Assembly (NCBI GenBank): GCA_026929865.2 | Contig: CM049417.1 | Span: 19,597,001-19,661,000 of the forward strand | DNA length: 64,000 bases | Direction of reading: 5' to 3' | From: Hyperoplus lanceolatus | Taxonomy: Eukaryota; Chordata; Actinopteri; Uranoscopiformes; Ammodytidae | Shown: positions 13,299-23,416 of the stretch, one piece after another | Layout of the letters: each line of letters begins with the position of its first letter | How positions within the stretch are numbered: position 1 is the first letter of the stretch | Made by a program: the position numbers and the translations under genes | The notes under the pieces: generated by a model | The model's database searches: none | What the model saw: the letters and a program-made list of their open reading frames with translations, nothing else | What the model was told of the DNA's origin: nothing

Positions 13299-13507
13299 CA
13301 GCTCTGGAAAAAAATAAGAGACCACTCCAAATGTTCAGTGTCTCTTGTTTTACTCTTTAGAGGCATATGTTTAAGTGAAATGAACATTTTGATTTTATAA
13401 TATAAAACTACTGACAAGCATTTCTACCAAATTCACAGTAAAAATATTGTCAATTAGAACATTTTGAGTAGGTAAAGATTAAGATTTTTTTTTTTTTTCC
13501 GGGGCTG
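13299..13507 (+). mobile_element. Tc1/mariner-type MITE (family G), copy 1
   Basis: Begins CAGCTCTGGAAAAAAATAAG after a TA and ends in the inverse, TTTTTTCCGGGGCTG, before a TA. TA duplication with CAG...CTG ends fits Tc1/mariner. The interior (ACCACTCCAAATGTTCAGTG, GAGGCATATGTTTAAGTGAA) is matched in reverse by 59236-59456. No transposase. Confidence 0.85.
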
Positions 13508-14688
13508 TACATGGTTGATCATGTGTTCTTCTGTCTATGTGTCCCTACTTTCAGCCATGTAATCAAGTGCACTCTATTGCCGTCATGTCTGTATCGGTCT
13601 GACGATATTAACTTTTCATACCTCGGCTTCAATGATGTTATAGCCTCTAGAAACCTAGTCTAAAATAGTAAAAAAAAAAATAAGCATTTACAAAAGATAA
13701 ATGTTCATAAATATTATAAATATATATAGGCCTATATTTTTTTTATGATTTTTTTACCATTTGGATTAATACATACTTTATTTCTAACTCTTTTCAGATG
13801 CTTACTATGATGTAACTAAGTCCCCAAATAGTCGGGGTTGTTTTTACAGGGGAGTTAAGAGACTTGAGACATCAGCGGTTTGAAAGAGGAAGCACAGAAA
13901 GAGACATAACCTTTTATAATAGCTCAATAGCCTAGTTTATAAGAGTTTGACCTGGGAGCTCTCGGTTGAATCAATTTGTCTGACATATTTGTGGAACCTA
14001 AAATATTTATCCTACAATATAAAATTAGTAACATTATGAAAACATTTACCGTTAAGAGCATGGGGATTTCAGGACGAGTCATTCATTTTGACCCTTATCT
14101 TAGTCAGTTCGCCTTCCATTGGAATTCATTGAAAAGCGTTTCATATAAGCTTGTAAAATTGAACAGTAAAAACAGTGCAATTGTATTTCATATCTCCACA
14201 TTGGAGTATGTGCTATACCAAATGATAAAGATTCCAGCTACAATTATGACACTGTAAAAAGGCCTGTTCTTATAGCAGGTCAAGTGCTTCTGTAGATCTG
14301 TGTTCAAATTGGATTCAGGATTCATTGCTCATTCATTAAGACATTGCTTTTTTTTCAGTTTTCCAATGTGTCATTTGAAGTCAGCATAGCATTGACAAGC
14401 AGACTTTAATGAATCCGAAGTGGTCTGGCTTGCTTGGAGACTATCACACCTTTGTGATTTACAAGAGGGAGTAAGGTGATGTAATTGTCTTATGCATTTT
14501 AATCTGCCCCTTCACTTGGAGGTGCACGTCGTTTGCTGTGCTTACATGGCACACTGTACACTGCACAACATGACCGAATGATTTTCGAGCAAATGAGTTG
14601 TTTAAGAATGTTTGATTAAAACATGCCTTGCCAGTTATACAAGCTCAAGTCTGTCAAATGTGTGAGAATAAGTTAGTTTTGTATTGTG
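13508..14688. other. No feature seen
   Basis: AT-rich DNA. A 93-codon chance frame at 13976-14257 shows no recognisable motif. Confidence 0.45.
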
Positions 14689-14858
14689 TTAGCCTCATAG
14701 CATAATTGCCTAAATCATATTTACTCTACTCTACTTTTACTCTACATCTACTCTATTCTACATCTACTCTACTCTACATCTACTTTTCGTTAGCCTAATA
14801 GCATAATTGCCTAAGTCATATTGTAAGGGTTATAGAGTAGGGAAAAGTAGATGTAGAG

Positions 14859-15477
14859 TAGCCTGGTCCAACCAGACCATCGTACTTCATTTCATTTGTA
14901 CAGAAGGTCTGGAACTGCTGTAATTGGCAAACGTTCACTCACTTGGAGGCGGGTGTCTGTTGAAGTTTAAAACTATTGGATCTGCCCAGTGCCACTCTGA
15001 ATTAGCCAACCAATCGCATAACGTTTGGTCGTGACGTATGTCATGAGCCGGCTTCTGACGGTTCGTTCAAGTTGGACAGGGAACTCGGAAATTTTCGACT
15101 TCACTACATATTGTAGTCTATGGATCTACCGGTACCTGGCAACGGTAACTTGCTAGAGCCTAACGTTTAGTTATTTGGACGAGAAAGGTTGTAGGCGCCC
15201 ATGCTTTCGCGAGCAGATGCACTGGAACACAGACAGGTCGGAACTCGGAACTACCAAGTCGGAAATCTCCTTCTTCCGAGTATAAAGGAATGCAGCATTC
15301 AACTGAAACTGGAGCGCGACTTCAACGTCATCGTTCTCAGCCACTCGCTCTGTTTACTGATTGGACGGCCGGAAATTTTCCTTAGCTAGATTCCACTAAT
15401 ACCACCCAGCCCCAGACTGACTACTGAAGGGAAAATGCAATGTGTCCGGAAGTAGTTAGGCGGGCGGAAACAGGCTA
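14859..15477 (+). mobile_element. TAGCCTGG element (family A), copy 1
   Basis: Starts TAGCCTGGTCCAACCAGACC and ends ACAGGCTA. The 9-base duplication GATGTAGAG is perfect on both sides (14850-14858, 15478-15486), inside the outer MITE's repeat arm. Shared interior with the other copies: CTTCATTTCATTTGTACAGA, TGTCTGTTGAAGTTTAAAAC, CCAACCAATCGCATAACGTT and CCAGACTGACTACTGAAGGG. This is the longest copy; it has about 250 extra bases in the middle. No transposase; superfamily unassigned. Confidence 0.9.
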
Positions 15478-15881
15478 GATGTAGAGTAGAGTAGATGTAG
15501 AATAGAGTAGATATAGGGCCTATCCGAAAAGTCCAATCTCCTAACCTATAAGCCTCCTTTCCTATACCTTAACCCAGGGGTGGCCACTAGGTCGAGGGTA
15601 GTGTGGGTCGATCGCGTGGCATTCTTAAAAAAAAAAAATAATAATTTAATTTAATTTTTTATTTTTTTTTACTATGAAAGAGCGAACGAGCCGTGCGAGC
15701 ATGCGCCGACGTTCGGTGGAGGGAGAGAGGACACCACTTTCTAATTTGACAGTGAGCTAACCAAAGCTAATCCAAGTCAAGGAAGTGGAGAGGCTTCTGC
15801 ACTGTGACAAATTCTACTATGTAAAATACAGCCAGAGAGAGGAAGACTGTTCAGACAAACAGAACACCACATATTCTAGTG

Positions 15882-16600
15882 CAGGGGTGTCCAAACTACT
15901 AAACTTTTTTGCATTTCTTAGTTAACCCACTAGTGCAGGGGTGTCAAAACTGGTTGATTGGCCCGTGGCACATTTTAAAAATATGATGTAATATGGCCCT
16001 TTTAATTTTTAAATAATTTAAATGCACTCATTATATTACAGAGAAATACGTCCCATAAAAGAATAAGAGCACCAAGCCCATCCCAGAAGACCCTGCATAA
16101 TATATTATTTTAAATAATATTATTAGGGAAAATCCATGTGTCCTTCTCGAATAGCTTCTAATTCATCTGACACAGTGTCTCCATTTTTTTTCATATAACA
16201 TTTTTCAGCTTTAGCCTCTCAATTTTCCTCTCAAAGTGCACCAGATTCATGCATTTCACTTTAAAAACTTTAAAAAATCTCCCGGGGGGGCATACCCCCG
16301 GACCCCCCTTAGAGGGGCGGGATCTCGGCTGGCTACTATTTTCACCCAGCTGGACATTGGACGCAAAAGCAGAAAACACTGGGTGTATCAATGGCATTTA
16401 ACAAGAGGGGGGATGTATCTGTTTAATGTGCAAGTAAAGTGTTGCCGTGAAGAAGGATTACAATTTACGAAGACACTATGAAACTAAACATCAGAGCAGC
16501 TATGTCCTGATAAATGTGTTATTTTTGCAAAGTGGCCCGGCCCTTCGTAGATTTTTCTGTATGTGGCCCTCAGTGAAAATTCAATTCTGCACAGATTTTT
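15882..16600 (+). mobile_element. Remnant of a second hAT (CAGGGGTGTC end)
   Basis: CAGGGGTGTC occurs at 15882 and again at 15936, each preceded by CTAGTG. The second is followed by hAT-type text such as GGCCCGTGGCACATTTTAAA; GTGGCCCGGCCCTTCG and TGTGGCCCTCAGTG lie near 16530-16575. The matching CCCCTG end is missing, so the 3' boundary is approximate. The piece sits inside 15575-16760. Confidence 0.55.
16417..16503 (+). pseudogene. hAT transposase zinc-finger fragment
   Basis: Translated from 16417, the frame reads ICLMCK, a stop, then SVAVKKDYNLRRHYETKHQ. The C-x2-C...H-x3-4-H pattern with YNLRRHYETKH is the BED-like zinc finger found near the N-terminus of hAT transposases related to the GTF2IRD2/ZBED group. 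The in-frame stop between the cysteine pair and the histidines shows it is dead. No catalytic domain follows. Confidence 0.7.
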
Positions 16601-17585
16601 CCTCTTAACTGAGAACTGTACCATACAGAACAGAACCGTGACTTAAAAACCAAGGTACGTACCGAACCGTGACTTTTGACCCCTTATAGTAGGTGGTAGC
16701 TCACTTTGACTTGGTCATTTTAAAAGTAGCTCACAAGCTGAAAAACAGTGGCCACCCCTGCCTTAACCCCAAAACGTCATCGGGGTTAAGGAGAGATGAA
16801 AGGTGCTTCCTATTGAACATAGGAAAGGACAGCGCTGTTTCAAATGAATTCGACTCCACTTTTCCTAACCAACGTCATTGCGCGACGGCGAGTATTGCTG
16901 ACGTGAGTCACTAGCGTGAGACTGGAGACTACACTATTCTCCGAAAATTGACTACAAGCGCTCGTTTGATCCAAGCGTTCTTTTCATATTGATTTTAATC
17001 AGATTGTCACCAACAGAGTGAGAATCACTCCCATCCAATTCACATGTGGAATAAAAAGAGGCGACACTTATGTTGATGTTGAAATGAACTGTCCCCAGTA
17101 ACTTCATTAAATTTGAAGTTGGTATTTTATTTTCTTATGGTGTAAATTATGTGCTACGAAAATAACTATTATGATGTTGGTCTTTTATGAATTCTTTATT
17201 ATCTTAATGGGGAGGGGGGGGGTATTTTGTTTTAGCCGAGTTAAACCTTCCTCTCTTCTCCTCTCCTCTCTTCTGTTTTACCTCTCGTTCGTATTCGTGT
17301 AGAGTCGGTAAACTCCGGCGCCGAAAAGGATTATGGGATACCACTATCTCCTTTCCTTTTAGCATAGGTTGGTCCTGGGTAACCTATGCTAAAGGAGGGT
17401 TAAAGGATGAATCGAGGCTCCTTTCCTATGCCTTTCCTAAGCATTTTGAGAATTCGGATCACCTATCCGCCGAGTACTTCCGGTTCATCTCGATAGGAAA
17501 GGGAATTTCCTATGCAAAAAATACTTTTCGGATAGGCCCATAGAGTAGAGTAAATATGATTTAGGCAATTACGCTATGAGGCTAA

Positions 17586-18623
17586 CAATTTGTGGGCACG
17601 TAGTTATTTTTGGTCAGGCTCAGGAGGTAAGATGGAGGTCACGTTTACATCGAAGGAGGGGATTTTACGTTCATGCTTTGGTAATCTCCTTGGATACTTT
17701 CATAAAGAAGATAGTTTAAAATAGAAAACATCAACAGTTGAGTCATAAAAAAAGGTTTTGTCATCAGCTGAATGCAAATACAGAGAAGAATATGAGCTTA
17801 ATGTACACTGTTGTATGTGTATAAACATATATGCAATGCAAAGAGACTGTAATATATCAGTAGTTGAACAGGGAAATGCTGTGTGTAGGGATGTTGCTTA
17901 AACGGTAGCACAATATAACTCTGTATTCAGTTGAGCAAAACATGAAAATAGGCTCAAATTATAATACCAATACTACATCAATAGGATGCATTGTTGCTAT
18001 CATATTTAGCCAAACATAATTCTGTAACATTCGAACATTGTATCTAGAAAGACGTGGACTTTGCCAAAATTCCAAGAGTTATTTATAAATGTTTAACTAA
18101 TGCTATTTATTTTACCTTCAACAACATTAGATAGGCATTGACCAGCCTCCACACAATCCTGATTTAATACATCCAATGTCTTAATGAATGCAGTTGCTTA
18201 GAACAAAGACACAGGGTGCACGGTATATAAAAAAGGAAACCCATAGGTTATTAAGTCTCTTGTAAAAAAATGTGCCTGAATGTGCTTGAAATACATGTTT
18301 CATCTCAACAGTGTTGCCCGTAAACTATATGTCCAACCTGTGCCTTTGCTTGTGCAGTGTATCGCTGTAGAAATGGAATTAATCTTGACACAACTAGACA
18401 TTTGAATGTGATTGTCGCTAATATCAATTCATATTGGCAACATTTCCAGTCCAGTGGTCGAATATTGTCATATCGGGTGTGACTATGTTTTACTTCCAAA
18501 AGAGGCAACAGCAACATTGCATGTCTTTTGAGTTTATGCAAAAAGCGTTTTCCCATTTTCTCTCCAACAGCACTCACTCGGAGCAGCTGTGGCGAATATC
18601 ATTTAATGCACTGCTAACACCCT
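17586..18623. other. No feature seen
   Basis: AT-rich single-copy-looking DNA with short chance frames. Confidence 0.5.
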
Positions 18624-18640
18624 CCCCCCCCCCCCCCCCC
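18624..18640. repeat. Poly-C run
   Basis: Seventeen consecutive C, after TCC-rich DNA and before a (CA)-like stretch. Confidence 0.9.
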
Positions 18641-19009
18641 TTTGCACACTCACAAACAGACACTCGCACACACAGAAAAAAACACCTCTTTTTTTCTTCC
18701 TGGCTATCACTCAGTGGCAGTGCACTGGGGAAAAAAGGGTGCATTGATCTGCCAAAGTGAGCAGCCATTTCACAGGGGCCGCTGCTGTCCCTGAATGGGA
18801 ATTGCTCATTTCACCTGGCCGCCCCTGACTATAAGCGGACAAAGTGCGAAGCTCCACCACTGGAGAGGGACAGTGAGAGAAAGAGGTGTTTTTTTTTGCG
18901 GGAGTCAGGGTCTTGGTCCGGGGCTTGGTAGGTGGCAGATAAGAGCTGCTCAGCCTCCTTCTCTGTCTTTCCCAACAACTTCTATGCACCGCACACACAC
19001 ACTCACACA

Positions 19010-19012
<3 letters not shown>
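18641..19012. other. Noncoding, GC-richer patch
   Basis: 18765-18960 is richer in GC (GGCCGCTGCTGTCCCTGAAT, CACCTGGCCGCCCCTGAC). I see no exon structure or repeat match. Confidence 0.35.

Positions 19013-19100
<88 letters not shown>
19013..19100. repeat. (AC)44 microsatellite
   Basis: Uninterrupted AC array preceded by shorter ACAC blocks from 18992. Confidence 0.97.
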
Positions 19101-19102
<2 letters not shown>

Positions 19103-19690
19103 CTTGTCTCCACACATGTGAGGAAACTAATAATAACTTGTGGCGTTCTGGTGAGTCAGCCTTCCTACCTCGGGCAAGGATAAAAGTAAAACATGGTGCC
19201 TTTATTGAGTCTGAAATCACTAACTGTGGAATTCCCAGAACAGGGCTTTATATTGTAGCTCCTCCCGCCCGTATTTTTATATTTGCTGCCAAAACCGCCA
19301 TGTGTCCGCAATGATCTAATATTGTGTCCAAAGCAGGTGCTGATACACTGATAAACGATACAGTGTAGCATACAGTATGCAGATGTCTTGATCAAAGGAG
19401 TTGGAGCTGAATACATCATTCAGACATTAGACAATTCATAAAAGTTTGAAGTTTATTATTCTACTTGTATTGCCAACTGTTCTTTGAAGGAAGCTCAATA
19501 TATGACAGGTTTATGCTCCCTGCTAGAGTATTTTCAAATAAAGGAAGTGTATTGGTGTACTGGGAGGTGGTCGGGGTGGATTGTGGGTATACAAGGTGCA
19601 TGACTTGAGGTTCAGAGTTAGCTTCCTGAGTTCAGAGAGTGGGGTTAGGTTTAGGCAACGAAAGCACTTTGCCCAAGGTCATTGTAAAGA
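19101..19690. other. No feature seen
   Basis: Single-copy-looking DNA; chance frames only. Confidence 0.5.
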
Positions 19691-19957
19691 TTCCCTGCAT
19701 TCCAAATCACACAACATACTAAAGTACAGAAGAGTTTTAGGGCCACAGGAGAGAAAAAAAAAATCAGATAAGGAAGAATTTTTTTCTTTATGTCAAGAAA
19801 TATCTAGAATACTCCAAAATGAAATTAGAGTTAGCGGGGCATTTATGTATTTTCAGCATACTGCAATTGACATGCATGTATTGCAACACCCTAAATATTT
19901 TTCTGGCATACTAAATAGTAGGGAAGTTTGGGGATCGGAATGCAGGGATTGTTTCAG
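19691..19957 (+). mobile_element. TIR element (family E), copy 2
   Basis: Starts CCCTGCATTCCAAATCA and ends GATCGGAATGCAGGG. Its interior matches 4141-4432 (CATACTAAAGTACAGAAGAG, GGGCCACAGGAG, GGGGCATTTATGTATTTTC, TAGTAGGGAAGT). Inverted ends of about 11-15 bases; target duplication not clear. Non-autonomous. Confidence 0.75.
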
Positions 19958-20183
19958 GCAAACTGTTGGTAAACAAGTTGTTTCTAATGCTTCAACTCTT
20001 GTTTGGCTTTTTAGATGACTAAACATGTGAAACGTTCCACACAGTATATACAATTTAAGGTCGCTTTCTGACTTCAAATGTGTTCCAGGGATCCAAAGAA
20101 AGATTGTTTATCCAGTTATGATGATAATCCTTAGAACCTGTTCACTTCTATGACACACAATAAGTGACACAGTGCACCTTTAA

Positions 20184-20428
20184 AGGTGCTATGAGGAACT
20201 TTTAAATATTGCTGAAACAGTCTAATTTTTACTCTGATCATCATGAATGACATGTAACAGCAAACAAGACCATCTTAGCAAATAATGCAATTGTTATATA
20301 GTTTTTCTTAATGCCTTTGTCATGCGTACGCTCACCCAGGAACAACAGCAGGCGTAGTAGAAACACTACCACTTTTGTTCAAAGGGAGTGCAAGAATATA
20401 TACAAACTAATAGTTCCTCTGCGCACCT
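20184..20428. mobile_element. TTAA-flanked TIR element 1
   Basis: Starts AGGTGCTATGAGGAACT and ends AGTTCCTCTGCGCACCT. TTAA stands on both sides (20180-20183, 20429-20432). TTAA targets are used by piggyBac and Kolobok-type transposases. 245 bases, no coding capacity. Confidence 0.85.
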
Positions 20429-20535
20429 TTAAGTGATTTTATTTTTGTAATTTAACTCAATCTACCAACACAATCTGCCAAACTTCACTTGCATATAAGT
20501 GGAGCCTTCAGCCTTCCAGTATCTCACTCACCTCT

Positions 20536-20536
<1 letters not shown>

Positions 20537-20625
<89 letters not shown>
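20537..20625. repeat. (CA)44 microsatellite
   Basis: Uninterrupted. Its complementary-strand partner (GT)46 follows 265 bases downstream. Confidence 0.97.
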
Positions 20626-20630
<5 letters not shown>

Positions 20631-20888
20631 CCAGCCACTTCATTCCCCCACTTCATCCTTCACATGTTCCCAAATTTATTTCCTCCTATCTGTCGTCCGT
20701 GGTCAGAGCTCGTCCCCTCCCTCCATCTGGCCTATCTCTCCTCTCTCAGTGACAGTCTCATCACACTCTATCAATCAGGCTTGTGATGCCCGGGCACACT
20801 GCAGCACGCGCCCAGTCGGCTCCCATCACTGCCAGTCAGTCTCCCTCACTCCCTCACTCACTTTAAAAAGGTTTGGGGTTGCCAGATA

Positions 20889-20890
<2 letters not shown>

Positions 20891-20982
<92 letters not shown>
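20891..20982. repeat. (GT)46 microsatellite
   Basis: Uninterrupted, in inverted orientation to the (CA)44 array at 20537-20625. Confidence 0.97.
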
Positions 20983-20983
<1 letters not shown>

Positions 20984-21106
20984 TCCTCCTTGAGCTGAAG
21001 TCAAGATCCAGCTTAGCGTCTGGATACAGCCTGACATATTCTATGGCCTGCGCTCAAGGAATGGGCACATCCAAGGTAATATTTCGATAGCTTTATGAAA
21101 CTAAGC

Positions 21107-21500
21107 AAGTTGATTATTCACATTAAAACAATATTGTTTTGGTATTGCAACTTATTTCCCAAAATACATATTGGCTAAATCTAACAAATTTTGTGGAACT
21201 TTGCATCCATTTAAAAACTACATGTGTACACATCAGTGTCAAAAGTTCTTAGAGAACATATTTTGATAGAGGCTTTTTTCATATAATAAAATTGAAAATA
21301 CTATGTACAGGACTTAAAAATGCATTTCCGGCATGTTTTTAAGAGAAAAATAAGAAGATAAATTAGACTATTAACAACATGTGAACAAATCCTTAATGGC
21401 TGTTAAAGATGGCATTATAGGATAAAAATGCAGGCACAAATAGACAAGGTTAAGTCAACTAAACACCTTAATGTACATTTTGGAAGCAAATCAGACAAAA
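21107..21500 (+). repeat. Dispersed repeat D copy
   Basis: AAAATACTATGTACAGGACT, CATGTTTTTAAGAG, ACTATTAACAACATGTGAAC and AAATCCTTAATGG are collinear with 39950-40060 and, more loosely, with 28180-28260. No terminal repeats or coding capacity. Boundaries approximate. Confidence 0.65.
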
Positions 21501-21642
21501 TCTCAAAATTTACCAGTGATTGAAAAATGTTTTTGTTTGCTGGGTCTCGCCTTATAAACTAAGCCAGATATTAGGACACATGATCGTCCTTGAAACTTGG
21601 CTGACGTGTTTGAAAACATTAACGTAGCCTGTGAGCGCACCT

Positions 21643-22000
21643 TAGCCTGGTGCTATCAGACCATCGTACTTCATTTCATTTGTACAGAAGGTCTGGAACT
21701 GCTGTAATTGGCATACGTTCACTCACTTGGAGGCGGGTGTCTGTTGAAGTTTAAAACTATTGGATCTGCCCAGTGCCACTCTGGATCAGCCAACCAATCG
21801 CATAACGTTTGGTCGCAGCATTCAACTGAAACTGGAGCGCGACTTCGATGTCATCGTTCTCAGCCACTAGCTCTGTTCGCTGATTGGACGGCCGGAAATT
21901 TCCCTGAGCTCAAACACGTGAATTCACCGCAGCCCCAGACTGACTACTGAAGGGAAAATGAAATTTGGGCGGAAGTAGGTAGACGGGCGGAGCCAGGCTA
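21643..22000 (+). mobile_element. TAGCCTGG element (family A), copy 2
   Basis: Starts TAGCCTGGTGCTATCAGACC and ends GAGCCAGGCTA. The 9-base duplication AGCGCACCT is perfect (21634-21642, 22001-22009). 358 bases. It shares long near-identical blocks with copy 1 but lacks copy 1's extra middle segment. Fairly young by its perfect duplication. Confidence 0.93.
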
Positions 22001-22064
22001 AGCGCACCTTGGCATCTTAGCAAAATGTAAAATCATGCAAAGCAGAGGTCGGAACACTCCTTTG

Positions 22065-22324
22065 GGCGACTGTGTCTCAGGTGGTAGAGCGGGTCGGCCA
22101 ATGATCGAAGGGTTTGGCGGTTCGATCCCCGCCCTGCCACTTGTGTCATGGTTGTTGTGTCCTTGGGCAAGACACTTCACTCACCTTGCCTCGTGTGAAT
22201 GTCGATAGTTAGCCTGCTATGTGTGTGTAAATGTAATGGTAACGTAGGAATGGGAACAGGTCTCCCTTGTAAAAGAGTATCCGGTCTCAATGGGATTTAC
22301 TTAATTCTATAAAAAAAAAAAAAA
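22065..22324 (+). mobile_element. tRNA-derived SINE with LINE-like tail
   Basis: The A-box region TGTCTCAGGTGG (22073-22084) has one mismatch to consensus; the B box GTTCGATCC (22120-22128) is perfect. A central TGTCCTTGGGCAAGACACTT motif follows, widespread in vertebrate SINEs. The 3' part GTCTCAATGGGATTTACTTA resembles LINE tails, and the element ends in about 15 A. A possible short duplication (ACTCCT) flanks it but is weak. Confidence 0.85.
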
Positions 22325-23416
22325 ACTCCTGAACTCATCGGCCACTCTCTCCAGTGTCTTACCTGCCCGCAGGCCTCATCCTGTGGTGGACGTCTCAGGA
22401 AAGAGAACTGCATCAATGAGAGAAGACAAGAGAGGAAAAAATGCTTAGGGGACGAACAGCTTAATCAACATATCTACACAAAAGACAAGGCATTTATGTA
22501 CAGTTATTACTAAAACGATAAAGCAGTAATGCAGTTTGCTTTATAGGATTTGCCATTAAAGCTCATTAAGCCGCTCATGTAATTTCTCTCTTTACTCCAG
22601 CACCAGTATGTACAACATAATATACAGTATAGTGAAGAGAGAATACTTCTTGTGTTTTGCAACCAAATTTTAGTACAAGGGGAAAATTGCATGTGCAGCA
22701 GAGAATGACTTAACCACAGTTATCGATTTGGCTTTGTGAATTATAATGAAAACAAGTGTAATTACGTTTTCCTTTAAGTAGCACAACAAATTAGTCTTGT
22801 GAGTTATTCTGGAAGCAAAAGAGGAGGATGAATGGGGGAGAGTGGGGGTGGGGGTAGAATAAAAAGGTCTTGCATTTAATGTGCTGGGAAGAGAGATTTT
22901 CTCAGGCTATGTTCTTGCTAACTGCATTAGCAGATGCTGCTGTGCCCACACAAGCCTGTGGACTAATATTCTTGTAAATGATTAGCTACTTATTTTACCA
23001 ACAAGGGAGAAATTGTGCTTTGGGTGGTTGCAACAGAAATGAGTTGGGGGGGGGTGAATGTTTTATTATTTATTATAAAAAAAAATTTGCTACAGTGACT
23101 GAGCTTTAATTTGACTCATTATCATTTAAACCCTTATTGTAGGGCTTTATGGTGGTCAAATGAAATGATTAGTAGTGATGGATTATGAATGTGGTGATTA
23201 CAGTATAGCCTTTTTCTGCCCCAAACTTCTCATTTGTGTTAAAAGTAGATGTTCTGTGTGAATGTAGTCGTCTGGGTTTTTTTATGGAATGGCAGAAATG
23301 GAAGCAAAACAGGCAGACTCAATATCCAGTTGTATTAAGAGGTATTAATGGACATTAGTAGGAACAGAGTATCCAGTTTTATTATCCTTACGTGTCAATA
23401 GAATTACCTAGGTGGG
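22325..23416. other. No gene seen
   Basis: Single-copy-looking, with short G-runs near 22845 and 23045 and an A-run near 23080. Nothing coding is recognised. Confidence 0.45.

Larger units (their letters stand above)
15575..16760. mobile_element. hAT element, CAGGGGTGGCC ends
   Basis: Starts CAGGGGTGGCCACTAGG and ends AGTGGCCACCCCTG. A perfect 8-base duplication CCTTAACC (15567-15574, 16761-16768) identifies hAT. The interior is a patchwork: an AT-rich block, ACTATGAAAGAGCGAACGAG and GACGTTCGGTGGAGGGAGAG (15671-15726, shared with the hAT at 45577), remnants of another hAT, and a piece of family J (about 16215-16315). Confidence 0.9.
15516..17539. mobile_element. PIF/Harbinger-like non-autonomous element
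   Basis: Ends are GGGCCTATCCGAAAAGT and the exact inverse, ACTTTTCGGATAGGCCC. ATA lies immediately outside both ends (15513-15515, 17540-17542), a 3-bp duplication as Harbinger-type elements make. Blocks of TTTCCTAT or TCCTTTCC recur near both ends. A strong palindrome (AGCATAGGTT/AACCTATGCT) lies at 17355-17395. It carries the hAT element 15575-16760, so it is older than that element. No transposase frame remains. Confidence 0.8.
14689..17585. mobile_element. Palindromic MITE, outer layer of a nested stack
   Basis: The ends are 45-base inverted repeats, 14689-14733 and 17541-17585, starting TTAGCCTCATAGC, with one mismatch. TA stands at both edges just inside TTA/TAA, compatible with a TA duplication. 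With the two inner insertions removed the element is only a few hundred bases long. It consists mainly of repeats of CTCTACATCTA on one arm and TAGATGTAGAG on the other, so it can fold into a hairpin. A direct copy of the end signature lies at 14792-14831. Confidence 0.8.

Noticed and set aside
15201-15389. Short frames within the TAGCCTGG elements as transposase remnants
   Set aside because: They are not shared between copies in frame and show no DDE-type motif. The family is treated as non-autonomous.
20990-21075. Possible first exon: ATGGCCTGCGCTCAAGGAAT followed by a donor-like AAGGTAATAT
   Set aside because: Only 11 codons, no promoter signal, and its phase does not fit the possible terminal exon at 39381. 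Too little to support.
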